Counted from the first letter of the stretch, positions 8,092 to 15,220 are shown. The stretch is 22,286 nucleotides of DNA from CADEED01 sp039930985 (GCA_039930985.1 JBDTSV010000004.1:1-22286); one strand, 5' to 3'. Numbers and translations: made by a program. Notes: generated by a model not told the origin, from the sequence alone.

Positions 8092-8136
8092 TACGAAGGT
8101 ATCGACCCCATACGAAGGTATCGACCGATACCTTCG
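8092..8136. repeat. Direct repeat pair plus inverted copy upstream of the epoxide hydrolase
   Basis: TACGAAGGTATCGACC occurs at 8092-8107 and again at 8111-8126, a 19-bp period. The core CGAAGGTATC (8113-8122) is followed after GACC by its exact reverse complement GATACCTTCG (8127-8136), forming a perfect 10-bp hairpin with a 4-base loop. The element lies between the divergent DsbA-like remnant and the epoxide hydrolase, 70 bp before the latter's start codon. Three copies of one motif in mixed orientation suggest binding sites for a dimeric regulator, or a regulatory hairpin (inference). Confidence 0.7.
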
Positions 8137-8205
8137 CTCAATCGATCAGCGGCCCCGACTCTGTTTGCATGCCCCCGGGCACTCGCCTAACCACTGGAGC
8201 AGAAA

Positions 8206-9579
8206 ATGAACACCATCCACCTACTCGCCGATGCTATGCGGCGGGTCTTTCAGTCCACTTTTTCGAACGCGGGCGCATTCGGCCTGGCGTTGAGCGCGGC
8301 ACCGGCATTGGCGATGGCCGCGGCGGCGGGCGACGCCAGCCTGCTCACCACCGCGAGCGCGGTGGCCGCGAATCAACCCGTGGTCGCCGACGACGAGGCG
8401 ATCCGCCCCTTTCGCGCCAAAATTCCGCAGAGCGCCGTCGACGATCTTCGCCATCGCCTGAACGCGACCCGCTGGCCCGACAAGGAAACTGTGGCGGACA
8501 ACTTCCAGGGACCGCAGCTCGCACAGCTGCAGTCTCTGGTCACCTACTGGGGCAAGAGCTACGACTGGCGCAAGGCCGAAGCCCAGCTCAACTCCTTCCC
8601 GCAGTTCATCACGCGCCTCGACGGCGTCGACATCCACTTCATCCACGTCCGTTCCAAGCACAAGAACGCGCTGCCAGTGATCATCTCGCACGGTTGGCCG
8701 GGTTCGGTGTTCGAGCAGATCAAGCTCATCGAACCGCTCACCGCTCCCACCAAGTTCGGTGGCCGCGCCGAGGACGCCTTCGACGTCGTGATTCCGTCGC
8801 TGCCCGGCTACGGCTTCTCGGGGAAACCGACCGAGCCGGGCTGGAACTCGGAGCGAACTGCGCGCGCGTGGAGCGCGCTCATGACTCGGCTCGGCTATGC
8901 GCACTACGTCGCTCAGGGCGGAGACTGGGGCGCGGGCATCGTGCAGGCCATGGGCCGGCAGGGATCGAGCGGATTGATCGGCATCCACACCAACTTTCCG
9001 GCAACGGTACCGAATGAAGTCGGTGCGGCGCTCGGCGGCGGACCGCTGCCGGCCAATCTCACCGACCAGGAGCGCGCGGTGGTCGAAGCACTGAAAACCT
9101 ATGGCGCGAAAGGCGGCATGGCGTACGTGCAGATGATGGGGGCGCGGCCGCAAGCCGTCGGTTATGGACTCACCGATTCTCCGGCGGGCCTCGCCGGCTG
9201 GATGCTCGTGCACCCGGGATTCGAACACTGGACTTACGGCAAGGACGCCGCCCAGACGCCGACGCGAGATGAGGTGTTGGACAACTTCTCTTTGTATTGG
9301 CTCACACAGAGCGCCGCGTCGTCGGCGCGCTTGTATTGGGATAACCGCGACCAGAACCTGATCAGTGCGGGCTCGCAGAAGACCGACAAGATCACCGTGC
9401 CGGTGGCGATCTCCGTGTTTCCGGAAGAGGTCTATCGCGCTCCGGAGACCTGGGCGCGTCGGGCCTACAGCAACCTCATCTATTTCCATGAGGCTGACCG
9501 CGGCGGTCACTTTGCCGCCTGGGAACATCCCGAGCTCTTCGCGGCCGAGCTGCGCGCGGCTTTCAAGACCTTGCGCTAG
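8206..9579 (+). CDS. Epoxide hydrolase, alpha/beta-hydrolase fold with N-terminal EHN domain
   Basis: This 457-residue enzyme would hydrolyse epoxides to vicinal diols through a covalent aspartyl ester. The EHN domain (PF06441) spans about 65-175 (IRPFRAKIPQSAVDDLRHRL, then W90-P). The oxyanion-hole motif HGWPGS is at 162-167, the nucleophile is D240 in QGGDWGAG and the catalytic histidine is H435 in DRGGHFAAWEHP. The ring-opening tyrosines and the acidic member are expected between these but I did not assign them. About 60 Ala-rich residues precede the EHN domain (hydrophobic AFGLALSAAPALAMA at 24-38), suggesting export. GGAG at 8196-8199 sits 6 bases before the ATG. The P460-family gene follows after 27 bases, in the same probable operon, downstream of the repeat at 8092-8136. 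Confidence 0.92.
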   Translation: MNTIHLLADAMRRVFQSTFSNAGAFGLALSAAPALAMAAAAGDASLLTTASAVAANQPVVADDEAIRPFRAKIPQSAVDDLRHRLNATRWPDKETVADNFQGPQLAQLQSLVTYWGKSYDWRKAEAQLNSFPQFITRLDGVDIHFIHVRSKHKNALPVIISHGWPGSVFEQIKLIEPLTAPTKFGGRAEDAFDVVIPSLPGYGFSGKPTEPGWNSERTARAWSALMTRLGYAHYVAQGGDWGAGIVQAMGRQGSSGLIGIHTNFPATVPNEVGAALGGGPLPANLTDQERAVVEALKTYGAKGGMAYVQMMGARPQAVGYGLTDSPAGLAGWMLVHPGFEHWTYGKDAAQTPTRDEVLDNFSLYWLTQSAASSARLYWDNRDQNLISAGSQKTDKITVPVAISVFPEEVYRAPETWARRAYSNLIYFHEADRGGHFAAWEHPELFAAELRAAFKTLR

Positions 9580-9606
9580 CGCGCGTCGAACACTCAAGGA
9601 ATCTGT

Positions 9607-10176
9607 ATGCACGCCATGAAATACGTTGCCGCTCTAACTAGCAGCGCTGCCATTGCGATCTGCCTGGCCGTCGCCGCCCACTCGGCGGCGGCGGCCACCG
9701 CAGATAAATACACGCTGAAAGTGCCGGGCGGCCTCGCGTTCGCCGAGTTCAAGGGCTACGAAGCCTGGGAGACCGTCGCGATCAGTTCCAATGACAAGGC
9801 CGTGGCCGTCATCCTGGGAAATCCGACGATGATCGCCGCCTTCAAGGCCGGTATTCCGGCGAACGGCAAACCGGTTCCCGACGGCGCCCGGATGGCGAAG
9901 ATCCACTGGGCGCCCAGGAAGAGCCAGCTGTTTCCAACGGCAACGGTGCCCGGAGCCCAGATCAACGTGGATCTCATGGTGAAAGACGCCAAACGCTTTG
10001 CCGACAGCGGCGGCTGGGGATACGGGGTGTTCGACTATGACGCCAAGACCGATACGTACTCACCCGGCACGCTGGCGGGCAGCCCTCCCCAGGGCAACGA
10101 TGCCAAGTGCGGTTTCGCCTGTCATACGATCGCCAAGGGACGCGACTACGTGTTCACGGAATACGCGCACCGGTAG
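9607..10176 (+). CDS. Cytochrome P460-family protein with C-x3-C-H haem motif
   Basis: A 189-residue exported protein. A signal peptide spans about residues 1-31 (hydrophobic VAALTSSAAIAICLAVAA, cleavage near AAAA-TADKY). The mature part resembles the cytochrome P460/c'-beta family (PF16694): beta-rich, with AFAEFKGYEAWETVAIS near the N-terminus, GGWGYGVFDYD at 135-145 and a C-terminal haem site. Characterised P460 enzymes oxidise hydroxylamine or bind NO. The haem motif is C168-G-F-A-C172-H173, with three residues between the cysteines instead of two. The ATG at 9607 follows AAGGA (9596-9600) by 6 bases; another ATG lies 9 bases later. A P460-type lysine-haem crosslink cannot be confirmed from sequence. 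It is co-transcribed with the epoxide hydrolase (inference). Confidence 0.85.
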   Translation: MHAMKYVAALTSSAAIAICLAVAAHSAAAATADKYTLKVPGGLAFAEFKGYEAWETVAISSNDKAVAVILGNPTMIAAFKAGIPANGKPVPDGARMAKIHWAPRKSQLFPTATVPGAQINVDLMVKDAKRFADSGGWGYGVFDYDAKTDTYSPGTLAGSPPQGNDAKCGFACHTIAKGRDYVFTEYAHR

Positions 10177-10187
10177 ATAGTTGTACT

Positions 10188-10234
10188 GGACGCGGGCGGG
10201 TTGCAATCCCCCTCTCCCCGGCCCGTCCGCGTCC
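10188..10234. terminator. GC-rich hairpin between convergent genes, probable bidirectional terminator
   Basis: GGACGCGGGCGGG (10188-10200) pairs with CCCGTCCGCGTCC (10222-10234) over 13 bp including one G-U pair, around a 21-base loop. It lies between the P460 stop (10176) and the stop of the convergent response regulator (10235). No T-run follows on either strand, so termination may depend on Rho or on stem strength alone. Confidence 0.6.
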
Positions 10235-10846
10235 TCAGGTGATGGAAAGTCTCTCGGCCATTCTCACGAGGTCGGGCAAGGATTGCGCATGCATCTTCCG
10301 CATCAACTCGCCCCGGTGCGCTTTCACCGTGATCTCGCTGATACCGAGATCGCCGCCCACCTGTTTGTTCAGCCGCCCGCCGACCACCAGTGCCATGACC
10401 TCGCGCTGACGCGGACTGAGTGTGGCGTAGTGATCCCGCAACTCGCGCATTCGCTCCTGCGAATTCAGCGCCGCGCGGCTGCGCTCAATGGCGTCGCGAA
10501 TAGCGTTGAGCATCTGGTCATTGAAGAACGGCTTGGTGAAAAAATCCGCAGCGCCGGCTTTCATGACGCGCGCCGTCATCGGTACGTCGCCGTGACCACT
10601 CATGAAGATGATGGGCAGGTCGATCCGGTCGGCGAGCTGGGTCTGCAGGTCGCAACCGTTGATGTCGGGCAGGTACACGTCGAGGAGCAGACAGCTCGGC
10701 GCCGGTACTCGCGGTCGCGCCAGGAATTCGCGCGCCGAGCCGAACATTTCCGGCTTCCAGCCGGCGGACTCGATGAGCAATCGCAGCGAATTGCGCACCG
10801 AGATGTCGTCGTCCACCACGAACACGATTGGTCCGATGTCGCTCAT
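10235..10846 (-). CDS. FixJ/NodW-type response regulator (receiver plus LuxR-type HTH)
   Basis: A 203-residue transcriptional regulator. The receiver domain (about 5-120) has the acidic pair D12-D13, phosphoacceptor D56 in LLLDVYLPD, S83 and K105 in FFTKPF. The C-terminal LuxR-family helix-turn-helix (about 141-200) contains LSPRQREVMALVVGGRLNKQ and the recognition helix region ISEITVKAHRGELM. The ATG at 10846 was chosen because AAGGAG lies 7 bases upstream. An in-frame ATG at 10900 would add 18 residues before the receiver. It is divergent from the receiver-only regulator at 10953 and convergent with the P460 gene. The kinase at 11421 is the likely phosphodonor (inference from proximity and family). 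Confidence 0.93.
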   Translation of the reverse strand: MSDIGPIVFVVDDDISVRNSLRLLIESAGWKPEMFGSAREFLARPRVPAPSCLLLDVYLPDINGCDLQTQLADRIDLPIIFMSGHGDVPMTARVMKAGAADFFTKPFFNDQMLNAIRDAIERSRAALNSQERMRELRDHYATLSPRQREVMALVVGGRLNKQVGGDLGISEITVKAHRGELMRKMHAQSLPDLVRMAERLSIT

Positions 10847-10952
10847 CGCCCTTCTCCTTGCCGCCGGACGATGCTCCATCTCGCAGGCGTTCGGTGCCAT
10901 CCCATGATTCCGCTAGATACGCACCACCCGGCACTGCGTCAAAATTGGTGCA

Positions 10953-11339
10953 ATGACTGAGCGCACCTCCGGGTTGATCGTCGCCGTGGTCGATGACGAC
11001 CAGAGCGTATTGCGATCGCTCGAGTACCTGCTCGAGTCCGCCGACTACGCGGTTCGCCTGTTCTCCTCCGCCAAGAATCTACTCGGTAGCGGCTGCATAG
11101 CCGACATTGATTGCCTGATTTCGGACGTCGACATGCCGGGCATGGAAGGATTCGAGCTGCTACGCCAAGTTCGAGCGGCGCGCCCAGAGCTTCCCGTCAT
11201 CCTGATCACCGGCTACCCCGACACGCTGCAGCGCCTGGCCGCACTCGGAGGTGGGAAGCCACGATGTTTCACCAAACCATTCCAGGGGCCAGAGCTGCTC
11301 ACGGCCGTCAGCGACGCCATCCGGAAACTGCGCGGATGA
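10953..11339 (+). CDS. Single-domain response regulator (receiver only)
   Basis: A 128-residue protein consisting of one receiver domain and no output domain. Visible residues are the acidic cluster D14-D16 in AVVDDDQSV, phosphoacceptor D58 in CLISDVDMPGMEG, T85 in ILITGYPD and K107 in CFTKPF, so the phosphorylation chemistry looks intact. Receiver-only proteins act as phosphate sinks, relay intermediates or protein-interaction switches. The histidine kinase begins 81 bases downstream in the same direction, making a shared transcript likely. No convincing Shine-Dalgarno sequence precedes the ATG. TAGATA at 10914-10919 could be a -10, in which case the leader would be short. Confidence 0.92.
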   Translation: MTERTSGLIVAVVDDDQSVLRSLEYLLESADYAVRLFSSAKNLLGSGCIADIDCLISDVDMPGMEGFELLRQVRAARPELPVILITGYPDTLQRLAALGGGKPRCFTKPFQGPELLTAVSDAIRKLRG

Positions 11340-11420
11340 TCCACGCTTTCTGGTGGTGCACTGCGACCGGCAACGCTGTCATCCGATTCCTGCAGATCCG
11401 GGCGTACCATCCGGGCCGAC

Positions 11421-13019
11421 ATGTCGAGAACTGACGCTACCGTCGCCGAGGAACAGCACCTCGTGCTCTCCAATCTGCCGCCGAGCCACGCGCAGAAACG
11501 GCTCGCGCTTGGCATTGTGTTAGGCCTGGTCATCGCCCTGTACCTGGTCACGGGACCTTTCGGCGGCATCCAGCTCGGCGCGATCCACTCCTTCGTCGCG
11601 GTCTACACCACCGCGATGATCGTCACCGACTCCATCACCGCAATTCTGCTGTTCGCGCAGTTTTCCATCCTGCGTTCCCGCGCCATCCTGGTGATTGCCA
11701 GCGGCTACCTGTTCTCGGCGCTGCTCATCGTGCCCTATCTTCTCGCGTTTCCGGGAGTGCTGGCACCGGATGGCATCATGGGCAACCTGCAGACCACCGC
11801 GCACCTTTACCTGCTGTGGCACTGCGGTTTCCCACTGTTCGTCATCGGCTACGCGCTGACGAAGGACAAGGCGCCATCCAAGCGATTGTCGCAGGGCAAA
11901 GTCAGCACGCCGATTCTCACGAGCATCGCCTGGACAGTCGCCTTGGCGTTGGCGGTGAGCATCTTCTGTATCAAGACCGATGCCGTCCTGCCACGCGTCA
12001 TGCTCGACCAGACCCGCTTTGTGCACGAGTGGCCCTGGGTGGTCGGCGCTCCCATTGCCTTGCTGTGTGCAACCGCGCTCGTCGTCCTGTGGTCACGCCG
12101 ACGCTCGATTCTGGATCTGTTCCTCATGGTCGTGCTGTGCGCCTACCTCATCGAGATTCCGCCTCACTATTACCCGTTTCCGGCACGCTTCAGTACCGGC
12201 TGGTATGCGGTGCGCGTCACCAGCCTGCTCTCCAGCAGCATCGTGTTGGTCGTGCTGCTGCACGAGATCACGGCGTTGTACGGCGGACTGCTCGCCGCGG
12301 TACTGCGCCAGCGTCGAGAACGCGAGGCCCGCCTAATGACCGGGGATGCCGTCGCCGCGTCAATTGCACACGAGGTCCGGCAGCCGTTGACCGCGATGGT
12401 GACGACCGCCGACGCGGGCTTGCGCTTTCTCGATCGGTCCGCGCCGAATCTCGACAAGGCGAAGGAAGCATTCCGGCGCATCGTCGCCGACGGCCATCGC
12501 GCCGGCGGCGTGATCGGCAGCATTCGCGCGAACTTCAAGAGCGACGTGCGCGACAGAACCACATTCGACCTCAACGAATTCATCGAGGAGGCGCTCGCCC
12601 TTGGGCGCGGCGACTTGCAAGAGCATTGCATCGCGGTGCAGGCCGAATCAAACCAGCAGTTGCCGCCCGTCAAGGGCAATCGCATCCAGCTGCAGCAGGT
12701 ATTGATCAACCTGATCACGAACGCCATCGATGCGATGTCGTCGAAGGACGGTCAGCGTACGCTCAGCGTCAGGTCCGAAATCTGCGGCGGCGACCGTGTC
12801 AAGATATCGGTGGCGGACACCGGGGTTGGGATCCAGCCGCAGGACGTCGAACGAATATTCACCCCGCTGTTCACCAGCAAACCCGATGGCATGGGCATGG
12901 GGCTGTCCATCTGCCGGGCAATCATCGAAGCGCACGAAGGCCAACTGTGGTTTGCGCCTAACCAGCCCCACGGCGCGGTGTTTCAGTTCACTCTGAGGGC
13001 TGATCAGCCTGCCGGGTGA
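11421..13019 (+). CDS. Membrane sensor histidine kinase with MASE4-like sensor domain, FixL/NodV-type catalytic core
   Basis: A 532-residue inner-membrane kinase. Residues about 28-285 hold roughly eight hydrophobic segments (for example 28-46, 60-80, 88-110, 126-145, 165-184, 207-224, 230-246 and 265-281), resembling a MASE4-type membrane sensor. No PAS or haem domain is present. The phosphorylation box is H317 in AASIAHEVRQPLTAM. The ATPase part has the N-box LINLITNAIDAM (N434), G1 DTGVGI (D466) and G2 GMGMGLSI (490-497). This H-box type is typical of kinases that drive FixJ/NodW-like regulators, which lie on both sides. The gene ends inside the convergent response regulator, sharing 16 bases (13004-13019). 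The stimulus is unknown; a multi-helix sensor suggests something sensed in or at the membrane (inference). Confidence 0.92.
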   Translation: MSRTDATVAEEQHLVLSNLPPSHAQKRLALGIVLGLVIALYLVTGPFGGIQLGAIHSFVAVYTTAMIVTDSITAILLFAQFSILRSRAILVIASGYLFSALLIVPYLLAFPGVLAPDGIMGNLQTTAHLYLLWHCGFPLFVIGYALTKDKAPSKRLSQGKVSTPILTSIAWTVALALAVSIFCIKTDAVLPRVMLDQTRFVHEWPWVVGAPIALLCATALVVLWSRRRSILDLFLMVVLCAYLIEIPPHYYPFPARFSTGWYAVRVTSLLSSSIVLVVLLHEITALYGGLLAAVLRQRREREARLMTGDAVAASIAHEVRQPLTAMVTTADAGLRFLDRSAPNLDKAKEAFRRIVADGHRAGGVIGSIRANFKSDVRDRTTFDLNEFIEEALALGRGDLQEHCIAVQAESNQQLPPVKGNRIQLQQVLINLITNAIDAMSSKDGQRTLSVRSEICGGDRVKISVADTGVGIQPQDVERIFTPLFTSKPDGMGMGLSICRAIIEAHEGQLWFAPNQPHGAVFQFTLRADQPAG

Positions 13020-13639
13020 CGTGGGTGACCAATGGCGATCTCCAGAGCACCGGCCATGCGCACCAGGTCCGCGAATGAACCGGCGGCCATCTTCTTCATG
13101 ATGCTGCCACGATGAATCTGCAGCGTGTTCTCACTGATTCCGAGTTCGACGGCGGCTTGTTTGTTGAGGAGTCCGCCCACTACCAGTGGCAGCACTTCCA
13201 TTTCGCGCGGCGTCAGCGACGACCACCGCTCGCGAAGCTCGGCCAGCTCCGCCCGCTTGTGCCTGGCCTCGCGATTTTGCTGGAGCGCCGACTCGACCGC
13301 GCGCATGAGGTCTTCCTGTTTGAATGGTTTGGTCAGGAAGTCGACTGCGCCCGCCTTGATCGCGCGCACTGTCGACGGTATGTCGCCATGGCCGGTGATG
13401 AACACGATGTGTGGATCACTGCCCTGCGAAATCCGGCCCTGCAGATCCAGACCGTTCACGTCGGGCAATTCTACGTCGAGGATCAGACAGGCCGGGAGAT
13501 CGGGCCTCGCGTACGCCATGTATTCGGCGGCGGAGCCGAACGCGAGCGCATTCATGTCAAAGCTCGACAGAAGCTCGCCCAACGATTCGCGAATGCCGCG
13601 GTCGTCGTCGACGATGAAGACGATGTGGTCCTGCGCCAT
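13004..13639 (-). CDS. FixJ/NodW-type response regulator, second copy
   Basis: A 211-residue regulator with the same design as the one at 10235-10846. The receiver has D11-D12, phosphoacceptor D55 in LILDVELPD, T82 and K104 in FLTKPF. The LuxR-type helix-turn-helix spans about 141-200 with SLTPREMEVLPLVVGGLLNK and recognition region ISENTLQIHRGSIM. The two copies are clearly related but differ in the recognition helix (ENTLQIHRGS here, EITVKAHRGE in the other), so they may bind different sites. The start MAQDHIVFIVDDD at 13639 aligns with the receiver N-terminus. An in-frame ATG at 13687 would add 16 residues and cannot be excluded. The 3' end overlaps the kinase gene by 16 bases in convergent orientation. 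Confidence 0.92.
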   Translation of the reverse strand: MAQDHIVFIVDDDRGIRESLGELLSSFDMNALAFGSAAEYMAYARPDLPACLILDVELPDVNGLDLQGRISQGSDPHIVFITGHGDIPSTVRAIKAGAVDFLTKPFKQEDLMRAVESALQQNREARHKRAELAELRERWSSLTPREMEVLPLVVGGLLNKQAAVELGISENTLQIHRGSIMKKMAAGSFADLVRMAGALEIAIGHPRHPAG

Positions 13640-13742
13640 TCCCGCGATGTTACGGCACAGATTTTCCGGTGTCGTGGCCGCCAACAAGCAAAGGCCCCTA
13701 GCCGTGGCTGCGTTGATAGAGCGCGCGGCTGCTGGTCACTGA

Positions 13743-13774
13743 GTCGGGAGCGACGCACGCTCCGCGACCCTTTT
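13743..13774 (+). promoter_or_regulatory. Hairpin followed by a short T-run, upstream of the serine hydrolase
   Basis: GTCGGGAGCG (13743-13752) pairs with CGCTCCGCGAC (13758-13768) with one bulged base and a 5-base loop, followed by CCTTTT. On the plus strand this is terminator-like. No plus-strand gene ends here, so it may be a leader attenuator, or chance in GC-rich DNA. Confidence 0.25.
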
Positions 13775-13819
13775 CCCCGGTGACGCATCATGGAGTGTCA
13801 ACCACCGTCGGGAATCCTC

Positions 13820-14877
13820 ATGCGCTCCATTCTTTCACTGTTGCTCACCATTGACCTGCTGTCACCCGCCTGCGCCGAAAAGACCGATTGGCAGTCCGAG
13901 GTCGGGCATGAAGCCGAACGCCGCGCGACGGCACAGGAATTCTCCGCGGCGTGCTCCTCGTGGCCAAGGACGGCAAGCTGCTCTTCCAGAACGCGTATGG
14001 CGACACCACGCGCGATACCCGATTCCGGTTCGGCTCCATGGGCAAGATGTTCACGGCGGTCGCCGTGCTGCAACTCGTGCAGGCAGGCAAGCTGGCGCTC
14101 GATGCACCGCTCGGCAGATATCTGCTCGACTATCCCAACAAACAAGTCGCTGCTGTCACCATCGAGCAGCTGCTCACCCACACTGGCGGCACTGGCGACA
14201 TCTTCGCGCCCGAGTACTTCACGCATCGCCTCGAGACGCGCACCCATCAGGATTATCTCGATCTCTTTGGCACGCGTAGCACGACATTCACGCCCGCCTC
14301 GCGCCGGGACTACAGCAACTACGGCATGATCCTGCTCGGGCGCGTCGTGGAAGTGGCGAGCGGCCAGTCCTACTATGACTACACGCTCGCACACATCTTC
14401 CAACCGCTCGGCATGGCCGGCACGGGCAACGAGCCTGAAGATGCGAAGGTGCCGAATCTCGCCACGGGCTATACGCACATGGGTGCGCGCCCCGGCCCGC
14501 CGGGACGGCTGCGTCCGAACACCGACACGCTGCCCTTTCGCGGCACGGCGGCCGGGGGTGGCTATTCCACGGCCGGTGATCTGCTGAAGTTCATGAACGG
14601 CATCACCTCGCATCGCCTGTTGGATGCGGCCCACACGCAGATGTTGTTCGAGCCGCGGCTACACACCGCGCGCGAGGGTCGGGAGCAAGCACTGGGCTTT
14701 GGCGTGCGAACCTGGCCCGACGGCAAGATCAGTGTCGGCCACGGCGGCGGCGCGCCCGGGATGAATGGCGAACTGATGTACTTTCCGAAGACGGGCTATC
14801 TCGTGGTGGCGCTCGGCAATTTCGATCCGCCGGCGGCAACCGAACTCGCGGAGTTCGCGGTTCAGCACCTGCCGTGA
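13820..14877 (+). pseudogene. Secreted serine hydrolase (beta-lactamase fold), frameshifted near residue 43
   Basis: The N-terminal part starts at the ATG at 13820 (GGGA 6 bases upstream) and encodes a signal peptide (MRSILSLLLTIDLLSPACAE) followed by about 25 residues ending at EFSA. The family continues in another frame from about 13948: GVLLVAKDGKLLFQNAYGDT, SxxK at SMGKMF, the Y-S-N motif in DYSNYGMILLG and HGGGAPG near the C-terminus, to the stop at 14877. Restoring one G at the GCGGCGTG near 13946-13952 would join the frames as EFSAGVLLVAKDG, so the lesion is equivalent to a single-base deletion. Everything else looks intact, so a recent mutation or a sequencing error are both possible. 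An internal start at 13951 would yield a protein without a signal peptide. Confidence 0.75.
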
Positions 14878-14903
14878 AACCGCATATATAAGAGTCGAAG
14901 CGG

Positions 14904-14972
14904 TATCGCTTATACCGATATCTTGCGTATATCGCTATTGCCGATATAATGCACGTATCGCCATAACCGATA
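14904..14972. promoter_or_regulatory. Three HipB-type operators at exact 26-bp spacing
   Basis: The pattern TATCGC-N5-CCGATA (TATCG and CGATA half-sites with a 7-base spacer) occurs three times: 14904-14920, 14932-shifted core within 14928-14948 (the arms extend to TATATCG/CGATATA), and 14956-14972. The centres at 14912, 14938 and 14964 are 26 bp apart. The sites cover the hipB promoter and end 5 bases before the hipB ATG. E. coli HipB operators are TATCC-N8-GGATA, so the half-site is similar but differs in its last base, and the spacer is one base shorter. Autorepression by HipB or the HipBA complex is the likely role (inference). Confidence 0.85.
14923..14950 (+). promoter_or_regulatory. 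hipBA promoter
   Basis: A consensus -10 TATAAT lies at 14945-14950, with TTGCGT at 14923-14928 as a weak -35 at 16 bp spacing. Transcription would begin near 14957, inside the third operator, leaving a leader of about 20 bases with no clear Shine-Dalgarno sequence. The middle operator overlaps the spacer and -10, so repressor binding would block RNA polymerase directly. Confidence 0.7.
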
Positions 14973-14977
14973 ACGCC

Positions 14978-15220
14978 ATGAATCCCATCACCACCGCGCG
15001 CCAGATAGGCGCCTCGCTGCAAGGCCGCCGCAAACATCTCAAGCTCTCCCAGGCCGAGGTCGCGTCGCGACTGGGACTTTCCCAGAACCGCCTCTCGGAA
15101 CTCGAGGCCGATCCCGGCACGCTCACCGTCGAGCAATTGCTCGCGCTCGTCAACGCGCTTGGTCTCGAGCTGCGCCTGGGCGATCGCGCAAGCGGCGGTA
15201 AATCCAAAGTCGAGTGGTAG
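14978..15220 (+). CDS. hipB: HipB-like antitoxin, HTH transcriptional repressor
   Basis: An 80-residue DNA-binding protein with a Cro/C1-type helix-turn-helix at about 13-66 (LKLSQAEVASRLGLSQNRLS, ELEADPGTLTVEQLLALVNA). It precedes hipA with a 3-base gap, the classic hipBA order. It would neutralise HipA by forming a complex and repress its own operon through the operators at 14904-14972. Its C-terminus (SGGKSKVEW) ends in Glu-Trp, as does E. coli HipB (LEW), whose flexible tail and terminal tryptophan contact HipA and whose tail is needed for Lon degradation. It is slightly shorter than E. coli HipB (88 residues). The ATG at 14978 is the only start that suits the promoter; no strong ribosome-binding site is visible. 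Confidence 0.92.
   Translation: MNPITTARQIGASLQGRRKHLKLSQAEVASRLGLSQNRLSELEADPGTLTVEQLLALVNALGLELRLGDRASGGKSKVEW

Noticed and set aside
8092..8136. Short CRISPR-like array
   Set aside because: There are only two direct copies with 3 bases between them and no spacers, so it is a regulatory repeat or hairpin.
8221..9612. Open frame of more than 460 codons on the minus strand opposite the epoxide hydrolase
   Set aside because: The plus-strand hydrolase has all catalytic motifs and a ribosome-binding site. The antisense frame is Arg-rich with no recognisable domain.
14878..14894. Fourth HipB operator one 26-bp step upstream of the first
   Set aside because: The expected TATCG and CGATA half-sites are absent there.
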